From assembly GCA_012274445.1 (NCBI GenBank), contig JAAROD010000033.1, forward strand, positions 1,612,001 to 1,676,000: a stretch of DNA of 64,000 nucleotides, read 5' to 3'. Under the pieces are notes generated by a model, which was given only the letters and a program-made list of their open reading frames with translations, had not been told where the DNA came from and ran no database searches. The DNA is from Sclerotiophoma versabilis (lineage: Eukaryota; Ascomycota; Dothideomycetes; Pleosporales; Didymellaceae). A program made the position numbers and the translations under genes. Below are positions 52,087-63,274 of this stretch, piece after piece. Numbering within the stretch: the first letter of the stretch is position 1; the number at the start of each line of letters is the position of its first letter.

Positions 52087-53923
52087 TTACTTATGTTCCT
52101 TGATGACCATTTGGGCAGCCTTCTCAGCAATTCCATAGACTAAAGTTTGAATATGGGCGCTGGGCAGTAAGGGGATAATACTCGCATCGACAATCCTTAA
52201 GCCTTTCGTACCATACACCTTCAACTGCGAATCAACAACACCGCCATCCTTCTCTGGCAGCAGCGCAGCAGTGCCAACTGGATGATAGATACTCAGCGTA
52301 TTGGCAAGAGCATACTTCTTCCAGTCATCATCACTTTGAACTGCCTTTCCGGGCTCGTATTCCTCGGTCCACACATCCTTTAAAGGTGCAGTGGAAGCAA
52401 TTTTGCGTAGGAATTTGGCGAGATCCGTCGCGGCCTGAATATCATATGGATGCGATAAGTAGTTAGGATTGATCATGGGCTTCTCGCTGATGTTACGCGA
52501 GCTGATGTGCACGCTACCCTTGCTGAGGGGGTGCTGCACGACGCCAATAAGGGAGAAGGTACCGATGCCGAACAGGGACGAGTTAGCAGCTGGGTAGCCT
52601 TTGAGGCCGGTGTAGCCATCAGAAAAGATGACTTCCAGTTGCGGTACCGTCGAGCTCTGTGGCGGGGAGAGGTAGCTCTTCTTGACTTTGTCGACTGCTG
52701 AAGTCAAAGTAGTGTCGCCCTGAACGAGTGCTCGAAATTTGGAAGCGGTGTCATCCGAAACGATATCCCAAGGGAGGTAGGCGTAACCGCTAGCTGTATA
52801 GTCGTACAATGACACTTGACCGGCGTTGTATGCTGCGAGCTCGATAGCCGCGCGAGTCGAATTTTTCAGAACGTCGAATGAGGGGTACTCTGTCATGAGC
52901 TGGTAGGAGCTTTGGATTCGGATGTGGTCTGAGAGATTCTCGCCTACGGAAGGTAGGTCCTTGACAACTGGAATGCCGAGTTTCTTCAGAAGTGTCGCAT
53001 TGCCAATGCCAGAGAGTTCGAGCAGTCCTGGAGTCTGGAATGATCCTGCAGAAAGGATGACCTCCCTGCGAGCTTGTACAATTGTCCCATCCTCAAAAAC
53101 AACACCCGTCGCAGCATTTCCTATAAAACTGATCCTCGCTACACGCGTGTCGAGTTTGAGCACGAGGTTGTCTTTGGTAAGCTTCAAATACTCAGGTGCG
53201 TACGATCGGGTATAGTTCGGGCTGACGTTGTTGGGCTGAGTGCTGACGCCAACAGGATGCCCATTGAGCGACTCTCTATTAGTAACGAGGCCGAGCTTGT
53301 TCAGAGTAGGTATCCACGAAGTCTGATGTTTGGGAAAGATTCGGCTGATTAGTGTCTGAATAGGGCCAGTCTTACCAACGCCTTCCGTACCATACTCTGG
53401 CGATGGTAGAAAAGTCTCAGCTCTCAACATCGCAGGATAAAGAGTCTTCCAATTCCAGCCCTTGTTACCGAGCCTCTCCCATGCATCGAGCTCAGCAATG
53501 GAGGTACGGTCCCACGACATCAAATTCAGTGCACTGCTGCCCCCAAGAACCTTTCCACGGTTTTGCGCAAATATCCGATTGTTGGCATTAGATTGCGGGA
53601 TAGTCGTGAGGTTCCAATCGTACTTGCCACCCAGCGTTGAGCCCTTCCGACCGGGAATGTAGATGCCTGGTTCTTGACGTCCATCAGGTCCAGCTTCAAT
53701 CACAATAACTGTACTGTTGGGCAGGCCAACGCTGATGCGTGACGCGACTGCGAGCCCAGCTGTTCCGCCACCTATTATTACCTACACATGGATTAGAGAC
53801 GTTATGCAGAGGGGTTCGAAATTGGCTTACGAAGTCGTAAATTCCGGCGACGTTCTCAATGCTCACCGCACCCGCTTGCGACGCCAGGCTGGCTGCTACA
53901 ACTGTCAGAGACCAGAACCGCAT
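52087..53923 (-). CDS. secreted GMC oxidoreductase (aryl-alcohol oxidase/glucose dehydrogenase group)
   Basis: Exon 1 53831-53923 and exon 2 52087-53781 (49-nt intron; joint reads IYDF-VIIGGGTAGL) give 595 residues. A signal peptide is visible (RFWSLTVVAASLASQAGA). The FAD dinucleotide-binding motif VIIGGGTAGLAVASRI follows, then GRKGSTLGGKYDW, KVLGGSSALNLM (GMC signature 1), the second signature GSFQTPGLLELSGIG, and near the end HPVGTAALLPEKDGGVVD with the catalytic His, and DASIIPLLPSAHIQTLVYGI with the second active-site residue. Several Asn-x-Ser/Thr sites fit a secreted glycoprotein. Substrate (aryl alcohol, sugar or other) cannot be told. Its 3' end faces the HET relic. Confidence 0.92.
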
Positions 53924-55844
53924 GTTGTCTCTGGATTGAACAATGCTGAAGTTGTTGCAAGCAAGGATGAAAAGAGCGATCGTAAGGCGTACCTTCTCAC
54001 CGTCACTTCACATAGCATGCCTAGAGTACTCCATCCTGGCAAAGTAAGCTCGAGCTAACGCACTCTGACTGCAATATCAGTGCTGATCCTGGATCATAGC
54101 GAAGCAACGAGCCGTGCGGCCCATCTTGCTGCGGTGTGAGGGAACCAGCCCGTCTCTCGGCCCTGCAGGCGTTCGCGTTAGCCTCCTCTATTGTGCTTCC
54201 TCATTGGTCCTTCGATTTTAGTCAAATCTTAGGCTAATCTCCACGTGTGTATTCCTCCGAATGCCACCGCTTCAACGCATACTTCCTCCAATGGCCCTTT
54301 CGACTCTCCAATGACCTAAAACGAATCGCGACTTGCAGCATGTTTCACCAAGATTGCGCGCTGCTGGCCTAAATGCACGAGCCCACCCAGCCCACAGAAA
54401 CCCACTGAGGCGAGATGTTAGTCCATGTTAATCCAACTTGCCGCGACATTGCCTACGTCTGTGCATTTCAGTCGATGTCGAAGTTAGCATGTGACGTACA
54501 AAAGTCCAGTGAATGGAGTCATGAACCATTAGCGATAATATTTCGGTGGAAAGTTTGGCAAGCAACAAGCACACTGCTTCCTTTCGTACTTATTCTAACC
54601 ACAAGGCGATGAATGACAGAAACTCCAGCCAAGAAGCGACAGGTTCTTGCTAGATCTGCTTGACATCCAAGCATGAGAACAATGAGTGCACATTTAGACA
54701 ACATCAGAAATCTTTAATTAATAACTGAAGAACCGGCGTTTTAATTACGTCTCTAATCCAAAGGTATGAAGGAACAGCGATCGAGAACAGAACATGCACA
54801 AGCCGTTCTCGTCCTGGCTTTCGATTAAGAAGCAAGACTCCCGTGATCAGATGATATGGGCTATGGATCTTTCAACGCCAGGCCTGTTGGTTTGCCAAGT
54901 ACATCTTTCTCCGTCCTTTCAGAAATTTGGGAGAAACTTTGAGCGCATGATAGCGAGCAATGGGGACGGATGCATTGAGCGCTTTCTCATATCTTCTCTG
55001 TAATCCACCAAGAAATCTTTGGAAGTTAGCCCTACAGTCTTGCACACATTTGGTAATGTTTCGGAAGATTTGGAGCTAGGACTATCTGCTCCGACTAATC
55101 TGATGAGGAAAAGAATACATAGTTAGGTATCGCAAGATGTCGCAAGATATCGCAGGAAAAGAAGACTTGAGCATCGATACTTAACACACCACAGTCCAGC
55201 GTTGAAAGCTGCTAGTAATTTTTTCTAGGTGTTCATGCAGTCTGGCCAAGACGCTTTTGATGTAGTAACAAAGAATGATGTTGTAGGAATTGAGTACAAG
55301 ATGAGCGAAGAGGCTTTTAATGTGCGTGCAAAAGTAAGCTACCGTAAATTATTGGATCTTACTCCTCATCTTCGATGAGTGTCATGTGCGCAACGAGGAG
55401 AAATGGATCCACCACTGTCGCCCAACATGCTCACGTGTGTCGTTAGATTTCCCCATTTAAGAAGGCTACCTTCGGGTTTCTTGTTGTTGGCAGCCGATAG
55501 AGGAGAGCATAGACAGGCTGGTGATATGGTTCCGGAGGAGGCATAAGATAGAGCAAGTTCTGTTCTAACGGAGAACTGCAGGTTGTATGGTGGTTTAGAC
55601 GAAACCCCTCTAGAAAAGCCGGTAGAAAGCTTTAGCTTCGGTCTTGGAAAAGCAGGATGTAGTGCAGAGGTAATATGAAGCGTTGAAGGGCTTATAGACT
55701 TGATCCATTCATCATGTGAAAAGGGGTCCATAACGCGGAAACAACCACACACGACTAAGCAATATGTTTCTCAATATAAGAGGTCTAGTTCGTTTTGAAA
55801 AGGAAAAATAGGAGCCAGCAATGCAACGCTCCACCCAGAACTCT
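53924..55844. other. gene-free stretch
   Basis: About 1.9 kb with no credible gene. A degenerate 10-bp repeat (TATCGCAAGATGTCGCAAGATATCGC, in parts) lies near 55128-55153. The open frame at 55366-55752 on the minus strand has no domain character. Confidence 0.4.
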
Positions 55845-56728
55845 TCACAGCTTCGATCTACAATGTGCAAACCCGCCGTCCTCATCACACGCAATCGCCT
55901 CAACCAACTCATCCACCTTCTCCAGCACCCACAAGCACCCCTCATCGCCAAGGAGCCATCCAACCGCTTCTTCCCCTCCAATACCCGGCTCCGCCTTCCA
56001 CGACCCATCATGCCAAGCGTTCTTCAGTCCGCAGACATGGTCAAACACCTGCGCAGCAAGTCCCGGCTGCGCCTTCAAGCACGCAATCGAGCCAATACTG
56101 GTCGTAATCCTGCCGGCTGTAAGAAGATTCCCATACACAGAGCCGATAACGAAGTGCGGAAGATCGGGATGTGCGTCGCCGAACTTGCGTTCGAGTTTAC
56201 GAGAAAACGGGTGGTGGATTTGGGACCACAGGGTCCAGCCACGAGCATGTATGGCTTTGATATTGTTCTCGTATGCGTGGCGTGTTGGGGTGTCGCTAAG
56301 TGCGGCTCTGATGGGCGGAGGGAGGGCGTCGCGGAGCGCGTGCAGCATCTTTACTGTCCGTGGGATTTGAGATGCCGTGCTGGTTAGTGCGGCTGCTTTT
56401 GCTGCTGAGTGCTTGGTGCACGTACCCCGTTCATTGCTAGGCAGCATATCCCTACTTCACGCATGTACTCAGCTGCCTGGACGAGTTCGCTTGCGGGTAT
56501 CTTTGAAATCAAGTGCTGCAGAACTGCTGCCATGGACGCTGGTGAACCTCTGGTCATGGTTGTAGCGGTTACGATTGCTAGCCATGGCGATCTGTCGAGG
56601 CCTTTCGTTGTGGCTTCCTGCTCGATCTTGTCTATCGCGTCTTGGATCTTTGGTCTTGTCTGCACCGACAGCAGAGGGGATTGTGCGGCCTCGATCAGTG
56701 TTTCGAGGGCTGGCGATGGCTTCGACAT
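55845..56728 (-). CDS. AhpD-like (carboxymuconolactone decarboxylase-fold) fungal protein
   Basis: Exon 1 is 56426-56728 and exon 2 begins at about 56348, with the intron most simply 56349-56425 (donor GTACGT, acceptor AAAG), giving 268 residues. The N-part has DRSPWLAIVTATTMTRGSPA and the core helix VQAAEYMREVGICCLAMNG, as in fungal AhpD-like proteins; the C-part has NNIKAIHARGWTLWSQIHHP, HPDLPHFVIGSVYGNLLT and CLKAQPGLAAQVFDHVCGLK. The splice joint is not clean: relatives read NG-x-PRT at this point, and PRTVKM is encoded just upstream of the chosen acceptor but in a phase no GT-AG pair reaches. Either a small deletion or an unrecognised splice pattern. Enzymatic activity unproven; the CxxC motif of bacterial AhpD is not seen. 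Confidence 0.7.
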
Positions 56729-57818
56729 GATATGGAGGACTAGTTACTTGAATAGCGGTGCTGAAAGAGATGCGCTGGAGTTTCTACTTGCATACATGAC
56801 TGTTGAGCAAGAGACTCCAGGCTTTAATAGAAGCCATATCTCCTCTAGGATTTCTGGACGGTCCGCTTAAGCGGAGGCGCGTCTCATGTAGCTGAAAAGA
56901 ACCAAAAGCTGAGCATTGCAGGACGAGGTGTATCGCTCAGCCAGCCCCGATCAAAGCCAAACCGTTATCGGCGCAACTTATTGGCTACATGCATGGATAT
57001 GCACCTACCAAAGTAGCGATGGTCCGAGCGTTCCACCGAGTGTAGACGACTTCAGCAGCTGAGTACTATAAGAAACGGTGTACTATAGTACGCGCTTGGC
57101 GGGGCATGTTGATAGTCTAGATCCCGCGCTTGTGGCGCCCTCTCTCCAACCCGCCTCTTCCTTTCGCGTGGAACTTGCACTCTCTCTCTGATATCTGCTT
57201 CCTAGGCCAACAGTACCAAGCGTTTATGATAGGATCGGCTTTACTTTGCCGAGTTCGAGAAAAAAAGATTGCAGATTCACGTGCAACATTCTCTGAAAGC
57301 TGAAGTCAGTAACCCATACTCAAAGGAGAAGACTGCACATCTTTTCACTGCGCCTGAATGTGTAGAACAGATTCTCTTCTTGTGGCAGTCCCTTTGTGCA
57401 GTTTCTATGTATGTGCAGTTGAGAGTCACGTAAGCCAAGGGCAAGTACTTGTAAATCCATCCAAACACAGTGTCAAGGACTATAATTTTTCTGGCAGGAA
57501 AAGTCGCAAACAGAGAGAGCCGACAGAGAGCAAGATCTGGTTCTGAAGAGGAAGAGTCTGAACTTGAAATCAAGTCTAAAGAGATGGAGAATACATGTAT
57601 AGTTGGTTTGTTGAGAGCGCTACAATGCATCGGTACTGACTTCCAAGACACCGGTAGGTCAACGGCTGATCCTAAGAAATATTATATCTGGTAAGATGCA
57701 GCATGCTTCGCTTCTCGCTCGTTGTGCCCTGTCGCGTCTACGGAGACTTCGTCGAAATCGAGGGTGCAACGCCACGCTGAATGATCCTCATAGCTGTTGT
57801 TTGAATCTCATCGTACAT
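56729..57818. other. gene-free stretch
   Basis: About 1.1 kb. The open frame at 57277-57651 (minus) is Cys/Ser-rich without domain character. Nothing recognised. Confidence 0.4.
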
Positions 57819-58330
57819 CTAGCTGCTCTTCGAGGATATAGTTTTCTTTCTCATATCCATGATATTCAAAGAAGCCATCCGCCTCGGAGAACCAGGCGAT
57901 GCTATTTGCGAGTAAGACGGCGTGTATGAGGAATCTGGCGGACTCAGCATTACTGCACGGTACTTCGAAGGACAGCGAGACTCTTCACACAGCTCCGGAT
58001 TGATCTCATCAAGGTCTGCTCGATTAATAAATCCATGGTACTGACAAAGCCGCATCTTTGGGTGCATGTTGCGTAGTTCCAGAGCTTTCTTCTGCTGATG
58101 TCTCTTACAGCTTGCAGTGATTCAGGATAGCAGCTTCCGAGGAAAATCCTCGCGTTGAATGCTACCCGATCAGAAACAAACATAGCGGGTGTATCTTTAG
58201 AAGTCGCAATGGTCTAGTTATTGCCTTCTGCCTCTCTTGGATGGTTCGGCAACAGCTTCAATGTAGAGGACTTCAGCTACTTGCGGGACATCTTCATATA
58301 GGTACGGTGAGTCATTCGAAATACACTAAG
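57819..58330 (-). pseudogene. fungal gene fragment broken by a single-base loss
   Basis: Minus-strand segments in order read PYLYEDVPQVAEVLYIEAVA, then (another frame) FVSDRVAFNARIFLGSCYPE and, after ESLQAVR, a third frame with KKALELRNMHPKMRLCQYHG ending in AVMLSPPDSSYTP. These belong together as one conserved fungal protein I cannot name. Between ESLQAVR and QQKKALEL the frame changes at about 58100; one missing base in AGAGA-CATCAG explains it. The first segment is joined to the second by about 30 bp lacking a GT donor. No start codon with a good context is left. Probably a dead gene. Confidence 0.5.
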
Positions 58331-59682
58331 ATGACTTGTTCTGAGATATAGTGTAGGATATCTGCGCGAAATACCGGCGAGGAGCAGCATTCCTGTATCT
58401 CCATCCATCCGCAGCAAGGCTGAGGAAAACACACATCTGTGCCAAGCGTCCGTGCTTGAATGTATCGAGTAAGAGAGTGTCTCAAGGTTGAAGGTTTAAC
58501 GAGACAGTCCTTGTGTCATCCAGAGGCTGTGATTACACATAACAGGTCAAAGTTAAGAGTATTGACTACAAGACCACCTCCCTCAACATACATAGCAGCC
58601 AGCTACCACGTGATACAAGTCTCGAAGAAAAAGCACCTGCTCATCAATTCCGCGTAATTTCGCGCCAGATCATCTTAACCCAGATACAGCCTTGCGGAGA
58701 CGTCACGCACTGATAGGAATCCCAGTTTCACAGGCAACGAAACTACCAGCAATCTCAATACCCCTCTTACCCCATTGACTTGCAGCAATCACAATCCAAT
58801 CATGCGTGTCCAATGGTGTCGTTAGTATAACACGGCATATTCGGATGTCTCGTACCGAGATGCAGGAATGCGGCACAGCAAGAACTAAGAACCACACCTC
58901 CAAACATCTCGCGCAGACGGAGTATCCAGCCTGCTTATCATAGATTTCCCCGCAAAGAGCGCCCTCAGGCTTTCCTACAAATGGTAGATTGCTAGCTGCG
59001 GCAGACTTGGCCGGTTGGGGTGCTGCGTATGAATCGGCACGCTGTGCATGAACCACGTACTGCGCATGCTTAGACGCGTAGCGACGGCGTCTCACGACCA
59101 ATGGTTACCTGAGGCGCGGCGGGCAGAGATCAGGAGTGAGGCGTTCGCACAAGCGAGGTCGAGATGGAACGGCCCGGGGGCGATAGCAGGAGTTGATCGC
59201 CGTTCGTTCGCTCAGCCTGGTGCTAGACGTGGTGCGGATTTATTGGTTCGTGTTGGGTGATATGTACTCCTCAGCATGTATGACATGTCCGCTTTGAGAA
59301 TCGAGCGATTACGCGGTGTTTTGTCAGAGGAGTGCATGTGGGAATTGCGTCCTGGTGTTGCTTGGCTGTTGGAAGCATGGTGTGGGATGCATACAGCGTA
59401 TCATGGTCCCCCACGTAGTACCATCTTGCGTCTTGGTGTGTCTCTGTAGCCTTCTGAAGGACGCAGTCGGTTGTGTCGTGGTAAACACGTATGCCACACG
59501 ATGACCGTTGTGGCTTGACCGGTGAGACAAACAGTGGTTACAGCTTGCGTTGTAGATTCTGAGGAAGAATAGATAGGGATCAGGGTGGAGTGCGAGATAT
59601 ATAGTAGCCGTCACTTGCCATCGTAAAAGTCAGAAAACACTCCACTACATTCCACTACATTCCATTACATCCACTCCCCATA
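58331..59682. other. gene-free stretch before the coiled-coil gene
   Basis: About 1.35 kb. A minus-strand frame at 58703-59101 is unconvincing. Just before the next ATG a 10-bp repeat is present (separate entry). Confidence 0.4.
59641..59670 (+). repeat. 10-bp tandem repeat, three copies, in the 5' leader
   Basis: The unit TCCACTACAT occurs twice, followed by TCCATTACAT, ending 12 bases before the start codon at 59683. Confidence 0.8.
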
Positions 59683-61351
59683 ATGGCTACAGAAACCGGG
59701 AATCAGATGCCCAGGAGAGATTCCGTCGTGAGTAGCATCAACTCTCCAGAGGAAGCAGCAGAGGTATTGCGGGGGTTCAAGAACGCATTGAAAGCCCTCA
59801 ACTCCGGGCAAGGGTATCAGAGTCTGGCTGAGCTGGTGGACCAAATCCCGAAACTCGAAGCAGACATACGAGAGAAAGAGAGGGTACTGAAGCTAGCCGA
59901 GGAGGGCAGTAAACGCGAGAAAGCAGCGCAATCTCAAGAGCTCAAGAAGCAACTGGAGCTGTACACTGACAAGTACTCTCAATTCACGGAAGAGAAGAAT
60001 GGGCTGCAAAAGCAGAATGCCGATTTAATAGCGGAAATCTCCAAGAAAGACGAAGCCATCGCTGAGTCGAGAGGCAAGGAGAAAGAACTGGAAGAAGCAG
60101 GGCAGAAACTCAAAGACATGTACAAGGCAACCAAGACCAAGCTAGAAGCAAAAGATGGCGAGATCACACAACTCCAGCAACAAAACCGCGACAATCTTGC
60201 CAGGGTCGAGAAACTCACAGCGGACCTGCGGAAATCACAGAGCGATGTATCTGCTGCAGAAAGCTCATCACAGAAGGTGCGGCAGCACAACGCCCAGTTG
60301 GATAAGGCCCTGAGGACCGCGCAAGCCCAGCAAGACGAGATGGCCAGCTATTCGGTACAGCTAAAGGCTATCGATCCCAACCAGCTGTGAGTAGCAGAGA
60401 GTTCAAAATCAGACATGTTACTGACTGCAACAAAGAGCGCGTGAGTTCAGCACCATCTGGGTATCGGCAACAGTACTAGTGAGAAAGTTTGTTGGCGACG
60501 ATCTGGCCAACAGCACGCTCAAGGTAAGACTCTGAAGAGGAGACGCAGTTGGCGATTATTAACTCGCGCTGCAGCGGAGTTGGAAGACGCTGGACGATGC
60601 AGGCGGATTTGTTATAGACAAGCCACTTCCCCATTCCAACTCGGACATTGCGAAAGAACTGCGAGTCGTCAAGGTGCTTGCCATCCTAGCCGATTCCATA
60701 TTCGACCACCTGCTCCAACCGACCTACCAGCCGGAGGAGAATTGCGCTCTGAGCCATATCCTGTACGACCTCGCATCCGCCAGGCCAAAGCAAGAGCGAG
60801 TATTGCGAGGCATGCTTCTAGAAGCGCTAGAAGACCAACGGGACAATGCTAAAGAATCGCTGTCGAACTGGGTCGTCGACGAGGTGATGAGGACGCAGGG
60901 GGTTGAAGAGGTAGTGGCGCCCGAGCACCACAACGAATTCAAGAGCAGTCTGAAGGCCTTGGCGAGGGATGTGCAAGGAATCTGGACGCGGGTGCAGTAC
61001 AGCACGCAAGTGTTCCAGCCGAGTTTGGACGGCACCCAGGCCGTGGAATTTGCGTGGAACGTGGCCGAGCCGCAGCAGGACGAGGCGACGCAGGCCCGGG
61101 CGTACGAAGACGAGAGTGCAGAGGATGTCGTTGTGCTGTTCCCCATGGTTTATCTCTTGGGCGATGAGAAGCAGGCCATCACGGCTAGCACGATAGTTCG
61201 GAAGAGCATGATTGCTGCCTTGTTTAGGGAAGAGCGGCGCAATCCTCGCTCCGTTGAGCCTGCTCCTTCCAGACCACGCCAGAGACAGAGGGCCATGTCT
61301 GTGAGCGCTGGTGCGCGGAACGGACAGGCCGTGGATACTTTTTTAAACTGA
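59683..61351 (+). CDS. long coiled-coil protein of unknown function
   Basis: Three exons, 59683-60386, 60436-60523 and 60575-61351 (introns 49 and 51 nt), give 522 residues. A short N-terminal tail with RRDSVVSSINSPEEAAEVLR is followed by a long coiled coil (about residues 50-225: LEADIREKERVLKLAEEGSK, KDGEITQLQQQNRDNLARVE). The globular C-half (240-500) starts with REFSTIWVSATVLVRKFVGD and contains VLAILADSIFDHLLQPTYQP, ALARDVQGIWTRVQY and FPMVYLLGDEKQAITASTIV, patterns I know from a conserved but unnamed group of filamentous-fungal proteins. The C-terminus is Arg-rich. No enzyme motif. Cytoskeletal or scaffold role would be a guess. Confidence 0.8.
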
Positions 61352-61955
61352 ATCACCGTACCCGACGAACCCTCAAGCGGATGGTGGCGTGCTTCAGGAG
61401 GAGGGGTAGTTAGGTAGTGTAATTAATGAAGTGTTTTCATTGTATGTCCTGGTCTTGTGTATGCGATTGCGTGTGGATAGAGTACTTGAGGCTTCTACTT
61501 TGTCTCTTATTCATGTTAAGCGTGCCCGCACCATGTCAAGCTAGGCTTAAAACTTCTAGTCTAGAAATAAGTAGATTAAAGTACTTAAGACTTCTACTTC
61601 ATCTCCTGTTCATACTAAGCCAGGCTTAGAACTTCTAGTCTAGACACGATTAGATGGAAGCACTTGAGACTTCTACTCCGTCCCCCATTCACATCCAGCA
61701 TGCTCGCACAATTTCAATCCAGGCTGAGAACTTCTAATCTGAAAACGATAAAAAAAACTTCTGCAGGACGAGAACGGCGTACAAGTAGCTTGTTCAGCAA
61801 CAACTGAAAGTAGGGGTGGAGTTGCTCCACTGCTAGAGCGAATAGACAAGAGACACAAGACAGGTCATGTTGCACCGCAAGATCTACGGCCAGCTCTGCT
61901 CTGAACTCCAACGTGAAATGGGTATCGTGTGGTCGAACACGTGCATATCCGTGCT
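61352..61955. other. intergenic region with tandem repeat between convergent genes
   Basis: No gene seen. Its middle is filled by a long-period tandem repeat (separate entry). Confidence 0.5.
61481..61755. repeat. long-period tandem repeat, about three copies
   Basis: Copies start at 61481 (AGTACTTGAGGCTTCTACT), 61580 (AGTACTTAAGACTTCTACT) and 61659 (AGCACTTGAGACTTCTACT). Each continues with TTCAT, AGGCTTA-like and ACTTCTAGTCTAGA-like words. Spacings are 99 and 79 bp; the middle copy lacks about 20 bp (the GTGCCCGCACCATG part). Differences between copies are mostly C/T and G/A changes. Confidence 0.8.
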
Positions 61956-63077
61956 TCAGGCCTGGTCTGGCTCTCCAGTCTTGTCTTGCGATGTACTCCC
62001 CTCGCCTCCAGGCGCATCTTCTTTCCTGTCTGGCGTCTCAGTCGTGTCGGCGCCCATGGCCAGCTCGGCCCCAAGGTCGTCTAAAAACCGCTCTGCCTTG
62101 CCTTTGCTCCTCTTCTCCGCCATGGCCCTCTTCTTCTCGCGGATCATCTCCTTCCGCTTGTCGAGCGCCTCCTTTCGCTCTGCTCTCACTCTCTCCGTCT
62201 CCGCGCGTTCCTTCTCCAGCCGCTCCATCTGCACCCTCCTGGTCTCCTCGTCGCGGTCAAAGTACATGAAGCCCGTGCCCCGCGTCCGCGCCTCGGCTCT
62301 GCCATCGAAGTGCAGCTCCGGCGGCGGGGTCAGCTCCTTGTCGCGCTTGGCAGCCAGCTCGGCCATCTGCTGGGCAATGGTCTCGTCGGGGTTGAAGGCG
62401 TTGGTCTGCACGGCGTCGCCGTAGATGATCTGCTCGGGCATGCTGGGGCGGGCGGTGAAGCGGTCGGGCGCGTCGTTGGCGAGGGCGTTGCTGCGGCGCT
62501 CCTCGCGCAGGGCGTCGGCGCGCGTGCCCTTGCGGGTGCGCCCAAACTCGTCGACGTATTCGACCTCGTCGGCTTCTGCGCCCGGCTCGGACTCGGACTC
62601 TGACGACGACGAGGCGTGCCCGGCCTGGGCGTCGGCCCACTTGCGGTCGAAGTCGACGCCGTACCGGTCGTCGGTGTCCTCGACGTCGCCGCGCTTCAGG
62701 GCGGCGTAGAGACGCGCCTTGTCCTCCATGCGGCGCTGGGTGCGCTGCCAAGACGCGGCATCCTCCTGCTTCTCGTCGCTCGTGCGCGCGCGGTGCTGCT
62801 GCTGGGTGGCGGGGGCGGCGGCGTCGAGGTCGGCGAGCGCGCGCTTCCTCACGTTGCGGTTGTGCGTGCGGAAGACGTCGTCCCTCTGCGGGCGGGCGCG
62901 GGCGGCGGGCGCGGGCTTGCGGGCGTCGGCGGACGAGGCCTTGATGAGGCCGGACAGGGTCGAGGAGAAGGCGACGGTGCTCGAGCTGCTGATCTCCCTG
63001 CGCCTGCTGCGCGCCGTGTGCCTGGCGCCGTACAGGTGCGCGTCCTTGCCCGAGAGGTGCGTGTTGCTGCTGGCCAT
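61956..63077 (-). CDS. CCDC174-like nuclear coiled-coil protein
   Basis: 373 residues from the ATG at 63077 (an in-frame extension upstream is Pro/Arg-rich and unlikely to be translated). After a basic Ser-rich N-terminus comes NVRKRALADLDAAAP, then the conserved ARLYAALKRGDVEDTDDRYG, VDFDRKWADAQAG, an acidic Ser/Glu tract and YVDEFGRTRKGTRADALREE, the pattern of the CCDC174 family. The GTGFMYFDRDEETRRVQMER motif is followed by a long charged helix and an acidic tail. Human CCDC174 is nuclear and associated with splicing/exon-junction factors, so a similar role is inferred. GC-rich third positions. Divergent from homoserine dehydrogenase by 197 bp. Confidence 0.85.
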   Translation of the reverse strand: MASSNTHLSGKDAHLYGARHTARSRRREISSSSTVAFSSTLSGLIKASSADARKPAPAARARPQRDDVFRTHNRNVRKRALADLDAAAPATQQQHRARTSDEKQEDAASWQRTQRRMEDKARLYAALKRGDVEDTDDRYGVDFDRKWADAQAGHASSSSESESEPGAEADEVEYVDEFGRTRKGTRADALREERRSNALANDAPDRFTARPSMPEQIIYGDAVQTNAFNPDETIAQQMAELAAKRDKELTPPPELHFDGRAEARTRGTGFMYFDRDEETRRVQMERLEKERAETERVRAERKEALDKRKEMIREKKRAMAEKRSKGKAERFLDDLGAELAMGADTTETPDRKEDAPGGEGSTSQDKTGEPDQA

Positions 63078-63274
63078 GGCCGGTGGTTGCGCGGAGAGGG
63101 CGTCGCGGGGGCCATGTCGGAGCGAAGCGCGTTGCATCATCGCCCGCAGCCCCGCCAGACCCCACGTCGCAGGACGCGAGCGGCATGAGGGCGGCTGCAC
63201 TGGCGACGGAAGCTTCCTCAGCGCTGGTCTGCCTGCACACAAGCTCCCCATAGCCAGTTGACGCTGCAGCCACC

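Noticed and set aside
55366..55752. 128-codon minus-strand frame
   Set aside because: No domain, and composition (Ser/Pro/Leu) typical of chance frames.
58703..59101. 132-codon minus-strand frame with a few Cys
   Set aside because: No recognisable family, Cys spacing does not match a zinc site, and no splice-joined extension was found.
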